Below are positions 24,761 through 36,540 of a stretch of 64,000 nt of DNA, piece by piece (position 1 is the stretch's first letter; every line of letters begins with the position of its first letter). Both the position numbers and the translations under genes were made by a program. The notes beneath the pieces are model-generated. The model had not been told where the DNA came from, made no database searches, and worked only from the letters and a program-made list of their open reading frames with translations. Source of the stretch: Paramacrobiotus metropolitanus (lineage: Eukaryota > Tardigrada > Eutardigrada > Parachela > Macrobiotidae). Location: NCBI RefSeq assembly GCF_019649055.1, contig NW_026570479.1:1-64000 (forward strand), written 5' to 3'.

Positions 24761-26131
24761 TCAAACAGCGAATAATTCGGTGATGCCGTAAATGGCCAGT
24801 TTGCTCAGTGTGGATACCTCCACCAACCGCAAGCCCATCTCTTTCCATATGCGCGGGCTTCCGTCGGCATGGAAGCCGCTGAACCTACAGCACACAAAAG
24901 AGGTTCAAGCACTAAGTAAACAACAGAACAGCGGACGATTCTTACAACGTAGGACTAGCAAAAACATGTTAAGGCTTCGTTCTGACGCGTGCTGCACAAA
25001 TAAGCACTTCTAACCAAATACTGGAGTTAGTTTAACCCCACGTACACGACAAGATAGGTGCGAATGGTCTGCCACTCTTCCGGATACGCTAAAGTCCGTA
25101 CCAGCGAGCATATACAGTCGTGACCTTTGCTAGCATGTCCACGCTAGCCGACGGGAAATTGTCGTTGAGGGCAGACATGAAACGACTGGTCATATGCATT
25201 TTTCCATCGCTGCATCGTAGAAACAGCCGCGGAAAGCGGATCTGCAATTTGTCGATGCCCATTGCGTACAACTTCCGCTCGCGTGGTTTCCTCAAGGTCT
25301 GCCGGCAGGCGACGGACAACGCCACCATCATCGCTTAAACCATGAAAAATTTCGTACGTTGCGAGTCCGAACAGGTCGCCCACTTTCCAGTTGTACAGCG
25401 CAACGACGTCGCACCGGCGCTTGTACAACGTTGGCACCAGTGTGGCAGAGTGCTTCCGCCGGTGCTCTTTTCGTCCGCCCAGGCACCCGTTTTTGGTGAT
25501 GATTTGGTCTTTAAATGCAAGCAACGGCAGCCTGATTTCCATCCGGTCGAGCAAGCTTCCTATAAATGACACGTGCCTTGGGGAGAAAACGTTGAGGAAG
25601 GTGAGGCTAATCGTGGTAGGATTGACTGAGCGGCTAAGCAGCGTTGCCAGTTTGTAGCAGTTGTTACTGTCTGCCTGCAGCTGCCAACAGCTTTCCATGT
25701 TTACGCTAATGTGTTCCGCCTTGCGCGGGCTGCTTAAAAGTAGATGCCATAGTCCACATACCCTGTGAAGAATCGACACTGTTATACTTCTGTACGTAGA
25801 TGACAGCAATAGTTAACCTATATAAGAAGTAAAGATCTATCGCTCTGCAAATCCAGTTTTCTTTCATACTTCTGCAGGCATCCGGACTTGTACGGTCCGG
25901 CCTAGTTATTTCAAGCGTTTCTTACTGATAGCCGTATATTGAGCCGCCTTCGATCAACCTAAGAACCGCTGTTGCACACGGAAACCATTAAGGGCAGCGG
26001 TACATGTACATAGCACTTACCGTTTACCGTCATTTGTGAGTGCAGGTCCAGCTGAATCAAGATGGCGCTCAAGAGCCACGGCGTCAGCTGACCGATGCGA
26101 GGGGCCGGCTGCATGGCATCACTTTCCCAGC
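24761..26131 (-). pseudogene. F-box family gene E, truncated and frame-shifted
   Basis: Member of the same family as gene F. Exons: 26021..26131 with an F-box (QLTPWLLSAILIQLDLHSQM, continuing TVN then RVCGLWHLLL across the junction), 25046..25762 (large body exon), and 24761..24884 (last exon, GFHADGSPRIWKEMGLRLVE, ends ELFAV). F-box proteins normally recruit substrates to SCF ubiquitin ligases through Skp1. Defects: the F-box exon ends phase 1 where phase 2 is needed, the body exon changes frame near 25331 (after EIFHGL) and again near 25092 (after RWYG), and no N-terminal exon like that of F is present upstream, where a truncated retroelement sits. Three separate frame breaks plus a missing exon favour a pseudogene over assembly error. 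Confidence 0.65.
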
Positions 26132-26742
26132 CTGCGCCAAGACGAAAGACAGGGATGATGGTAGAATAATTTTGCCAGTTCGTTACTGTACCGTAATCAT
26201 GACAGTTCAGTAGTTATTAATATTGGCGATATTAATACTAAGAAAGTGCACTCGCTCTTTGTGGGCACTGCATGACCAAAGCATACCAGGACTACAGCAT
26301 AAGAAAAGGTGATTGACACCCATTGACTGCCCTGTTTTAGTTTAATCAATCCTCTGCGATTTTTTATTGCTAACATGCCGGTTGGTAGAATTTTTAGTAT
26401 AATTGCCGGCATTCCTAGTTGCCGAACTAATTTTGGAGCCTCCCTTGCCGACGGTGGCTACAAGGAGGATAATTTTTTGATCATTTTGATCACTTATTTC
26501 GAATTACCTTACTGAAACTACCACAACCAACAATAAATCAAAAAATTCCCATCATAGTTCGGTAACAAAAATTGTAGTGCATGTGCATTTGGTGGCAGTG
26601 ATCGACGCACAAGAACCGCACAGCGTTTCATTATCATGCGTACAAAGAACATGAAATAATTCCAACCCAAGCAGAAAGGCCTGTTCTATCACTCAAAAAG
26701 TTTGTGACTGCAATACATTGCTGCTCTAGAGAAGGAAAAAAT

Positions 26743-28248
26743 CCACTCCTGGTTTTTGGACGACGGAACCATGGGCGGTAAGCCAGCGACAGTAGCGCAC
26801 GCTTTTGGCCAGATTATACTGAAAGCCCGCGAAGTCGGTCTAGTGGTGAACGAAGCGAAGTGCGAGCTTCACATCTCCGGAGGAACCCAGCAAGAACGAG
26901 ATGATGCCGTTGCAGATTTTCTGGAGATGTACCCGCGGCTACGCATTCTCTCAGATGCCGACTTCTTACTATCAGGTGTACCGGTTTTGGACGATGCTAT
27001 TGGCCCAGCCGTGGCCGAAAAGTGCTCGACCGTGAAAGCGGCATGTGAACGGTTGGAGCCCTGCCACGTCACCACGCTCTTTTCCTCTTGAAAAACTGCC
27101 TACGCGCCCCGAAAATTATTTACATGCTGCGTTGCTGCAATGCCTGGAAGCAGCCACAACAGCTTTATCAGCTGGATGAAACCACGCGGCTGTGCTTCCA
27201 AACTCTGTGCAACGTTCGCACGGCCCACAACGACTACCCGTGCTGGCGGCAGGCGACACTACCAGTAAGCAGAGGCGGTATTGGCATACGTCGGGCGGAA
27301 GAATTAGCGCTACCAGCCTTTTTGGCTTCGATTCATTCCGTATCCGGCATAGTGTTGCTACAGCTTCCTGACCATCCTTCGGTAGATGTTCTGGCCGCCT
27401 CCGAGTTGTGGAAGTCAAAAGCGCGCCTCGATGAACTTCCTGAGCAAAACGTCCGTAAGACACAACGAGCATGGGACCTTCCGCTGTGCAACGCATCACT
27501 GTCTTTACTTTTGGAGATCTTTCGCGACGACGATGTCAACCGGGCCCGCCTCCTGGCTCAGTCGACACCAGAAGCTGGCTTGTGGTTGAATGCCTTCCCC
27601 TCGGCACACATCGGCAATCTCCTTGATGACGACACGGTAAAAATTTCAGTCGGTTTGAGACTAGGCGTTTCCATCTGTGAGCCGCATTCATGCGCCAAGT
27701 GTCACAAGCCCGTTGATGCATATGGCCACCACGGCTTATCCTGTTCCTTCTCTGCTGGAAGACACCCGCGTCACGGCGGCCTGAACAATATCGTCTGCAG
27801 AGCGCTGGTGTCAGCGGGCATCCCTCCCAAACTGAAGCCGCGCGGAACATCCCACACGTCGGATCGTCGCCCGGATGGGTGCACGACCTTCGCCTGGAAA
27901 CGTGGTATGTGCTTGGCGTGGGACGTCCCCTGTGTTGATACCGTCGCCCTGTCTCACTTAAAATCCACGTCAGCTTCTGCTGGATCCGCTGCAGCGCAGG
28001 CCGAAGATAAAAAAGTGCGACTGTACTTGTATCTGTTGGGAAGATACATCTTCGCGCCATTAGCCTTCGAAACTCTCGGACCGTGGGGAAAGTCGGCCAT
28101 CGCTCTAATTAAAGAAACTGGGAAGCGACTCCAGCTCCAAACAGGTAAACCTCGTTCCCGTGAGTTCCTGCGCCAGCGAATATCGTTGGAAATTCAGCGA
28201 GCAACGCCACTTGTGTACTTGGAACCATGGAAGGAGTGGCAGCATTAA
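26743..28248 (+). mobile_element. 5'-truncated copy of the RLE-type retroelement
   Basis: Starts abruptly at the reverse transcriptase active site (SWFLDDGTMGGKPATVA) and runs to the same C-terminus as the full element at 36758-39631. About 80-90% identical by eye. One base is missing near 27060 (GAGCCC-TGCC against GAGTTTTTGCC), shifting the frame after ACERLEP; downstream the frame is open to a TAA at 28248. 5' truncation is the typical product of target-primed reverse transcription. It lies where the N-terminal exon of gene E would be expected. Confidence 0.85.
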
Positions 28249-28689
28249 ATGAGATTCTGATCATTCTGTTGCTGTGAATTTGTGACTGACTATTTTCGTT
28301 ATGTAATGTACTCGTTACGTAAGCGTATCTGTTTATTTTATACACACCATCCTCGTTTGAACAGTGCAGTCATGAGAGGCCACAAAGTTTCATCACGGCG
28401 TTACTGAGATCCGTGATAACAGTATTTAGTTGTGGCCAGCATGCAGACATCGCTGTCTGCTAGACCGATTGAAATGACCAGAGGTATTTTCCCCTACGAA
28501 GACTGGCAGATGAATAGGCTCTGTCCCACTTTTGCCCAGCACAAATAAACTGACTATTCTCGCTCTCATTAGTCTGTCCTGCCCTCTAGACAAAACCGCC
28601 AATAAATGTGCCTGGGTCAATTGACCCATGATCGGGTAAAATGGTCACTAAACTAAAATCGTCTCTGAGATATGTTCGGTTCTGTAGAG

Positions 28690-28865
28690 TTAAGGGAAGT
28701 GGGCCGGTACATGGTACCAAATTCGTGTACATGCACGAAAACTTACACTTTCGCGCACTCCCAAACACATTTTTGTTTCGGTTTATCACGTTTTGTGGCC
28801 AGAAGAATTGTATACACTGGCGTGAAAACCGAATTTGGTACCATGTACCGGCCCACTTTCCTTAA
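28690..28865. mobile_element. TTAA-flanked MITE, short form
   Basis: 168-bp element (28694..28861) with 32-bp terminal inverted repeats differing at one base (GGGAAGTGGGCCGGTACATG / GGAAAGTGGGCCGGTACATG), flanked by TTAA on both sides, the target duplication of piggyBac-type transposases. Same family as 43042-43721 and 34404-34758. Confidence 0.75.
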
Positions 28866-29820
28866 ATGTGGCGTGAGTATATATAAATTCGTGAGTTGAC
28901 TGAGTCACACTGGAGAAGCTAATTCTATTGCTTTTCTGAATGCACGTTTTAGTTTGGCTGTCTTCAGGAAAGATTCTAGGTAATATACTGTAACAGTGGC
29001 CTATCTGGCTACTGTTCTAGTGGGGTGGCGATCAGCCTTTACCACGATTAAACGGCTGTTGGTGTGAAAGGTGGCACGGCCGGCAACGATGCTGGCCGAG
29101 GACGCTCTTACAGATGTAACGCAATTACACAGGTGGCTCCGATTGGGATGACGCTAGTTCATCCCAAGCGGTCAAACGCAACAACGTAACTCAAGGCAGG
29201 TTTAATGACAAGGGAATCAAGAACACAGCAAGGTTGTAAGCAAGGTTTCAGCAAGAGAAACAATCAAGTAGATGCAAGCTGTAGCAAGCTGAGCACAAGA
29301 CTGAATTCTAGAAAGTCATGAGAAGGGAAACTAGCCGGTAAAGTGGACACAAATTCATAACGCGATGGAACCATGAATCATAACTGGGTGGTCTTATCGT
29401 TCGTACAAATACTATCGCTACAATACTATCTTTTAAACCAACGAGCGGATAGTTTGGTTGTTTGGTAAGCTGTCCGCCGGACTGCTTGATTGTCTGGACG
29501 TTTTAGTTTGTTACACTGTTACACATGCACATGCAGGTGGAGCAATTACGCTGAATTTGTTCAACGCTTCGTTGTTCTGTCATTCGAAACAGAATTTTCA
29601 AAATCAGCCATAACTAACAGGTACAGATAACTGCCGCTTTCAACCCTAAGAAAACCAGCGGCTTAAAAAACCAGCGGCTTATCAATGCACAGCTCGGTGC
29701 ATTTCCCTAGTAAGTTACCGGCCCTTTTAATGACAACTTATTTCTGGATTTGTTTTCACGCAGGCCTTTCATAAACAGACTACCATTTTTACTGTGCATT
29801 GTCTGTACTGCACTATTATT
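28866..29820. other. Intergenic DNA
   Basis: No gene recognised. A GC-richer patch at 29030-29200 has no clear coding frame. Confidence 0.35.
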
Positions 29821-29824
29821 TTAT

Positions 29825-30330
29825 GGGTATAGGTCAATTGCATTTGGGTAACCGATGCGCGTCGGGTAACGGGGAAACGGGTAAAAATCTGTCCATGACT
29901 CAGCGAAAAAAATATCGTCCAATCGTAAGGCGAGTACGCTTCCGTGCCAAGAAAGAAATTGAACAACGGAAAACTGAAGTGGAACTGAAAAATCTGTTTT
30001 GATGCTTTAATGCGGTAAAACGTCAAAAAAAGTTGATTCTGAGTTTAGAAGTGTCAATATGGGTCGCTGGATGCACTTTTGGTTCAAAAACAAAAATTTG
30101 TTGATCTGGACAGGAGAGTTACGAGTTACTCGTAGTTTGGGTAACGGTTGCGCTTCGACGTCGAAGCGCAACGGTTACGCGGACGGGTAAGCTGAAAACC
30201 CATCCCAGAATTCTGGTTTACCAATCAAATCGTTTACCTGCTTACGCGCCGTGACGTCATGTTTTTTTACCCGACTGCCGCTTGCGCGTCGCGTAATGCT
30301 TACACAGAGCAATTGACCTATGCCATTATT
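29825..30330. mobile_element. Foldback/MITE-like element with long imperfect TIRs
   Basis: Left end GGTATAGGTCAATTGC (about 29825) and right end GCAATTGACCTATGCC (30309-30324) are inverted copies; the similarity continues inward (GATGCGCGTCGGGTAA against the inverse of TTGCGCGTCGCGTAAT). Near the middle is an almost perfect 38-bp palindrome (30141-30178). No transposase. Confidence 0.55.
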
Positions 30331-30612
30331 CAGTTACAGAATGCTTGCTTGCGGCAGCTTGCCCACATCAGAAGCCATTATTATGTACTTACTAACATAA
30401 CACGTACAAGCAGAAAAGCAAAGGAGATGGAGAAAGCAACAGACATTGATTGTAACAACAAACACATAAATCAACAATCACAACGCAACATAACGTGCAC
30501 ACCACTTACAGGTACGAAAGTACGTTACATCGAATAACACACGATGAGTTTTATATTTTTATATGTATTCTGTATTTACACCCAGAGAGAGAAGCTTAAA
30601 ATGTGTATACGG

Positions 30613-33600
30613 TCAGTTGTTGTCTACGCCTTTAAAAATTTCATCTATCGCTACTAAAGTTATTTTATTTAAAGCAGACACGTTCAACTTTCTGATATCC
30701 ACTGTATCCCATCTTTGAGGAGTTCCGTCCGCGTTAAACCCACTGAATCTGTTAACGAACACATGATAATAATTATTATTACGGCACTTACTGTACCACT
30801 ACAAGTCTACACAACCATTGCCACTTTCCAGCAGTTAGACTGCAGAGTGGCACTGGGACAAAACACTAATTCTTGCTCTGTTAATGTTGTGAAATTGTAC
30901 TCGTGGTAACTTTCAATGTTCAATGTTAATAATAATAATAATAATGCTTTATTCGATAATAATGTAAATGATTACTTTGCACCGCCAATATGATTAACGG
31001 TAAATGTACTTACAGATGTACGGTACGGTAAGTGGACTTAACTCTGTACTGTTAGACGACGAAAATTATGGATGTTAATGCCGGTCAATGAGAATGCACG
31101 ACAAGGCGTACAATACTTCGTAAATAAATGATAGAAGTATAGCTACATGTATATTAATATTGATACGCCATTCACATTGTATGGTACATACAGACTCCAG
31201 TAACAATACCTAACTTGTAAAATGTGTTTTAATGTAATGTGAGGCGAGAAGCGGCTCACGTAAAGCGACAAAATCTTTCAAAGGATTTCAACGTATTGCG
31301 CCGTGGTGCAGTGGTACTGCCTACGCGGATCTAACGACGTAGCCGGGGTTCGATTCCCCCATCGGCGCCTTTTTCAGCCGTTTCTCGGTTTCCCTCGGAT
31401 TGCGCCCTGCGTAGAGTAAGCTGAGCTCGTGCTCTTACAGGCAGCGTATGCAATACGCATTTTTACAACTCTTGTACGAGTACTTCTATGCAATTTACAA
31501 GAGTTGTAAAAATGCGTATTTACTCGTGCTCTTACAGTTTCTGATAATAATCAAAGGGACTCTGATTCGCTTGGCGAGCAGCACCCTCGTTGTGATCGCC
31601 GCCCTTGTTTCGATATCCGCTCTGCCACAGAGATCGATATTTACTTCTATGCAATTTACAAGTGCACTGCTTTGCAGAGTACGAGCTTATCTTACACTTC
31701 ACTAGAACGTAAATGGTAAATCAACCAATAATAAGTAGTAAACTACTTACTCACCATTATTTTATTAACACTGTATTCGATTTATTCAGTAGCGATTACT
31801 TTATTACACTCACAGATTAAGGAAGTTGCGAACTGCGGCCCAGTCTTTCGGGTAAACCAGGGTCTGTAGCCAACGCTTGTATGTAAATTCCACCTTGTCG
31901 TAGACGACATGGCTCATGAGTGGATAACTGTTATCAGCTGCCAATAAAAGAAGTCGCACTTGCTGCTCTGCTGTTTCCACAGAGCGTAGAAGGAGACGGT
32001 CGATGGTAACGACCCGGTAATCTTTGTCGCGGCAAGAAGGTCGCACAAAAGCGCAGTCGGATTCCGGGATTACTTCCGGCATTCCAAAAGATAGTGCCGG
32101 TTCGCGGAAAAATGTTTCAACGGTAAATTTATGATTTGTTATCAGTAGCTGATCACAAACGGTCAGCAATTTTGAAAAATTATGGCACTCGTAATTTTCA
32201 CTTCTTTCTATATTCTTTTTCACCTCTCCGTACTGATTTCCACAGTTTCTGATAATAATCAAAGGGACTCTGATTCGCTTGGCGAGCAGCACCCTCGTTG
32301 TGATCGCCGCCCTTGTTTCGATATCCGCTCTGCCACAGAGATCGATAAGGGTAAGCGTTCGCGTGCGACTGGTGATCATTTGGTCCAAAACCATGGTGAG
32401 ACTGTAGATGTCGCTCCATAACGAGCTGACGTTTTTGATAGAGAGCACTATGCTGGGCGTCATGATCCTGTCATCCACTTGTATGCTGATGTCAACTAAG
32501 ACATTGGCGGTGACGAGATGCTCCGGCAACAATAGGTGCCATAACGTGCACACCCTGTAAAACATTAGATGCATGACATATGCTTTCACAAAACAGCAGT
32601 ACGAAGTACAATGGCATTCTTCGGCAGGACAGAATGGCACAGGCATGACAGTTGGTACAGAAAACGTCATTACCGCACATCTAAAGTGGACTGCAATTTC
32701 GAGTTAACACTTGCTCTCCCGTATGTAAGGCTTATTCGCTGTGGGTGAAACTCCAAATTGCAGTCCCTAGTATACTTCAAAGTTTTTCGGATTCCTTTTC
32801 CGGGCAATTTCACAATATGGATTCGCGTACCGGACACCAGAGGACCGGACACGGACCGCGTACCGGATACGGTATTCTCCGCGTTGCTCCACATGACGAA
32901 AATCTTTGAAATTGATTACGTGATAAGTAGAACTTTATACAAGCCGGTACACAAGATTAATAAAACATTATCAGATTTTATAATCTGGAATAACAGGAGA
33001 ACTCTGTCTCTGGTGTCCCGTACGCGAATACGCACTGTGAAAGTGTCCGGAATGCGATAAACGTCGAAGTACAAGTACGAGTAGCGAATCTAGCGATACA
33101 ATATTTGGGCAAATACAATCATGCTTTAAATCACGTGCACTATTATACGTCATTTAAATAATCTGAAGACCATCATCATCTGCACCTGATGATTTAAACC
33201 ATCATTATGTTTATATGGAAAACAGGAAACATTTCAGCCTTGCAGTGATTTTGCTGCAGTTACATACTAGTTCTTCCACTATGCTAGTGCATACAATACA
33301 TAGGATTAACGTTAGAAATCTTGAGAACCTGCCTGTGCATCCATCCTTGAAGCCGCGCATGAAATGGAAGAAGGACATTAACCAAAATATTATATGGAAG
33401 GTCGTTAATTCCGATGCCATCGGTATTGGTGTCTACAAGCGTTCCTTTTATTAAACCTGTTTATTGTCGTAATAACAAATAACTAACAAGTTATGAATTG
33501 AATGAAAGTAAGTAAAGATGTGCATACTAACCGTATGCAACATTCGTAGCAGAATTGGGCCACCTTTTTGGTGGAGTGGGAAAAATCCCACCTTTTCCGC

Positions 33601-35652
33601 CCACCTCCACCTTTTTTGGAGGGCGGAGGTGGGTGGAAAGTTAGAAGCTGGTGGGCGGTGGCGGGGTGGAAAATACGAGCGCGGGCGGAGGTGGGAAAAA
33701 TTCAAACGTGGGAGGAAAACGGACCCGCCACATTCAAAAAAACATTGTTTTTCAGCCAAAAATCGAAAAAAATTTCCGCGCTCCGCGCGGACTCACTAAG
33801 ATCGGTGTCACTTTTGGTGAGCTGGGCGCGTGAAAAATTAAATAATTTTGCCATGACGTGCTTCCTCTTATAATTATGAAGTGCAACACAAGCCAAACAC
33901 AATAAAAACTGACGAAAAAACTTTTTAAAGAAGGTGGGCGGGCGGGTGGACAGTGGAAACATTAATCGTTGGTGGGCGGAGGTGGGCCAGTTTTGTAGCA
34001 TGGTGGGGCGGGGTGGAGTGGAAAATTTGTGGGATTAGGTGGGGTGGGTGGGGGGTGGAAAACGCAAAGGTGGCCCAAGTCTGATTCGTAGACTGTCTAT
34101 CTCTAGCAGCGCAAGGATTTTTCGATAACGATTAGGTGCGCACGACTACGACCTTTAAATGCCACTAGACAGGCCTTTAGATGCCCCAGGGGCATTTTAA
34201 CCTACTTTGCACTTAAAAGATAACGGTAAGTCGCTAATACGCACTGGAGGCCTAAAACAATTAAAGTGCCATAATAAAAGTTTTGCATTTGCAACAGGAC
34301 CGAAGGAAGTGTTGCCTCATTTGGCAGTACTTACTACATGCGCCTTGAACGGAGAAGATCGTTCTTACATGGATCCAGACTTCCACGATTTGTTTTCGAA
34401 TTTTAAATGAATTTTAAAAATTTCGAAATTCATTTTAAAATTTGAAAAACATTCTAGAACAGTGGATCGGTGTAATAACAATCTTCATGGTTATGCGTAT
34501 TTACGCGCAAAATTTGAAGGAGATTGGTCCATAATGAGACTGGTACATCGGAAATGCATTTAAACTTTTTAGAATTTGGTTACCCCTTAACTCCGCAACC
34601 GGATGTTGCGCGCGAAAACGGATTTCACACCTACGTATACAATTCTTGTGGCTACAAAATACCATAAAGCAATGCAAAAAAGCGTTTGGGAGAGCGCGAC
34701 AGCGAAAATTCCCGTGGATGTACACGAATTTGGTGCTATACGTATCGGGCCAAATCCCTTAATACCTGCTCTACGGGTAGGTATTAAATCATTAATTTGT
34801 AATAACAAAATTGTTATTATACTATGATTATTACTGTATTGTAGTGTTACCGTGGTAGCTGTAGATTAGCGTTGGCCTCTCGGGTCTAGCCGGAAGTTGA
34901 ATAGCTAGAAGACTTTCACAAGCGCGTTGAAAGATATCCACATGATTGGTCAATTCTTGACCTTCCACTCTTGTGCATGCTTCGGCAATGACAAAGGTGG
35001 CAGAATCCGTATCGAACTGTGCAAAAAATCGGGGACCAAAATCATGACACAGCTGTGTACCCGACAGACTGTGAGCACTATGAAGACAACCCGGCATAGC
35101 GTCCAGATTTCTTATCAAGTAAGCTTGTTTAAAAGAAATAACATATTTGTTGTACGAGTACGTCCAATAATTCTTATTCCAGTTATTCCTATAAAAGCAT
35201 AGTCCTTCCGCTAGCGGCAACTGCATGACAATTTGGGACTGGTGAACGAATTTTGACTTGGATAAATGGCCGTCGGATGAACGATCATCCAAATGCACAC
35301 TCCAGCATACAGCATTTAGTTGAGGTGGCACGTAAGCAATTCTGCCTGGCCGAAATATAAGCGGACCACCGGGTTCGTTACGCTCTGCCACCTGTACGCA
35401 TTTGCCCTTGTCAACCGAGTCACTTCCTTCGAAGTAACGATGCGGCCAAACATGACGAGCATGTATCCATGATGGCGCGGCCGTGCTACTATCGAAGTTG
35501 ATGAAAAATAAATCTCCATCAATATCTTGAACATATCCCATACACCAATCGCCATTTTCTCTCTTCACTAGCACCGTGTTACCATAATTTTGGCATCGAG
35601 CTTCCGTACCAAAATGACGAAAAAATAACGGCGTTCCATAAACCATTGGCAT
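30613..35652 (-). CDS. F-box/Tudor-like family gene F
   Basis: Exons seen on the minus strand: 34851..35652 (ATG at 35652), 31814..32554, 30613..30748 (TGA). The first encodes about 267 residues beginning MPMVYGTPLFFRHFGTEARC, with a small beta-barrel-like repeat region (GDWCMGYVQDIDGDLFFINF, PSWIHARHVWPHRYF) that I compare to Tudor/chromo-type modules. The second starts RVCTLWHLLLPEHL, the C-terminal half of an F-box in gene E, and is a fully open 741-nt exon. The third reads FSGFNADGTPQRWDTVDIRK and ends KGVDNN. Exons 2 and 3 join in phase; exon 1 (phase 1) and exon 2 (needs phase 2) do not, so at least one exon with the first half of the F-box is missed in the 2.3-kb intron, which is full of MITEs. 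Substrate-receptor role is inferred from the F-box only. Confidence 0.6.
31298..31369 (+). repeat. tRNA-like sequence within intron of gene F
   Basis: 72 nt: six-pair acceptor stem GCGCCG/CGGCGC, A-box TGGTGCAGTGG, B-box GGTTCGATTCC and a following TTTTT. The T stem has only four pairs and the anticodon arm carries a bulge, with a 7-nt loop GATCTAA lacking U33, so a working tRNA is doubtful. A related A-box (GTAGTGCAGTGGCACTGA) occurs at about 51282-51310, suggesting a tRNA-derived repeat family. Confidence 0.45.
31452..31520. repeat. 25-bp perfect inverted repeat (hairpin)
   Basis: Arms 31452..31476 and 31496..31520 are exact reverse complements with a 19-nt spacer. The sequence CTCGTGCTCTTACAG appears just before (about 31424-31440) and just after (31523-31537), so the hairpin sits between direct repeats. 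Confidence 0.85.
31534..31639. repeat. 106-bp exact copy of a piece of gene F
   Basis: Identical base for base to 32242..32347 inside the body exon of gene F, in the same orientation, 708 bp apart. Here it lies in the following intron, between two copies of ACTTCTATGCAATTTACAAG (about 31480 and 31642). Perfect identity implies a very recent event. Confidence 0.9.
32790..33058. mobile_element. Short TIR element in intron of gene F
   Basis: About 270 bp bounded by imperfect ~50-bp inverted repeats (left includes TTTCACAATATGGATTCGCG then TACCGGACACCAGAG; right is its inverse, with TCTGGTGTCCCGTACGCGAA). No coding capacity; non-autonomous DNA element likely. Confidence 0.6.
33550..34083. mobile_element. 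Non-autonomous hAT-like element
   Basis: 534 bp with 18-bp terminal inverted repeats CAGAATTGGGCCACCTTT / CAGACTTGGGCCACCTTT and an exact 8-bp target duplication ATTCGTAG (33542..33549 and 34084..34091). CAG termini and 8-bp duplications define hAT elements. The inside is G-rich (GGTGGGCGGAGGTGGG type) and has no transposase. It lies in the intron of gene F. Confidence 0.9.
34404..34758. mobile_element. TTAA MITE, right half only
   Basis: Contains the central AATTTTAAAATGAATTTT-type palindrome and the right arm (CAACCGGATGTTGCGCGCG, GTATACAATTCTTGTGGC) shared with the elements at 43042 and 28694, ending CCC next to TTAA (34759-34762). The left arm is absent. Confidence 0.6.
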
Positions 35653-36540
35653 TATTTATGTGTATGAGAAAACTCAGAAAAGTGCAAAATGGCAACCGAA
35701 CGATGCGTTACCGGAAATAGCGTTATCTTTTTCCTGCAAATAGTCCTTCAGTGGGTCATCAAGCGTTAACTACAACAAATCATTTTACAAACTCTTGGAC
35801 CATGTGCAAGAAATTATCAGATTAAGCAGAACCGCGATGCAGTTTATACAGTGGTCACTCCTATGTCTTAATTCTGAGTATGAATGAAATGCACTGTCTA
35901 GATCTTACACGCTTTCGAGGTGACCCGCATCGCAGTAGAGAATCGACTGATTACAATCTGATGATTAGTTTTGTTTGCTTCTTAGTCTGTACAAAGGCTT
36001 TGGTCTGACCACGCTCATTACTTTCCGTTGTGCCGTAATACTTGCGTCAGTTAAGGCATAAAGCGGCGCACGCTTGTCGCCCCATTGAATTTAAGAGAGA
36101 GCCTGCATAGTGTAGTAAAAGGCAAATTATCCGGCTTGGACAGCTGTCCGGTTCGGTCTGCCTAGTAAAACTAATTAGTGTTGTATTTCTACTATCTACT
36201 TCTTTCAAAGCTTCTGGGCTTTGCAAGAAGGAAGAAAGATAGAAATATTTTCACTGTTAATCTTTCTGGTGCCGATGCGTTGGTGTGGGTGTATTCTTTT
36301 ATATAATATATGCCACAATCACATCCAAAACCACTTCAAGTACACTTCGTTAACCAATTACGGAAGCAGTAGATAAGGCTTTCTCTAGTATAATATAACG
36401 CTTTTTCCACTGATATGTACTGTATAATGTACTCTATGTAGTTCGCCAAAGATACAGGCATAATACAACTCGAAAATTTTTCACGATTCTGGCTTTTCAC
36501 GATTTTCACGATTCTGGCAACTAAATTTGGATTTACACAT
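35653..36540. other. Upstream of gene F; no gene seen
   Basis: AT-rich. A short direct repeat of TTTCACGATTCTGGC occurs at 36477-36522 immediately before the retroelement 5' region. Confidence 0.4.

Noticed and set aside
31298-31369. Working tRNA gene
   Set aside because: A and B boxes and length fit, but the anticodon arm has a bulge, U33 is missing and the T stem is short; kept as tRNA-like repeat.
33451-33999. Overlapping open frames rich in Gly, Trp and Pro
   Set aside because: They lie inside the hAT-like MITE and reflect its GGTGGG-type repeats.
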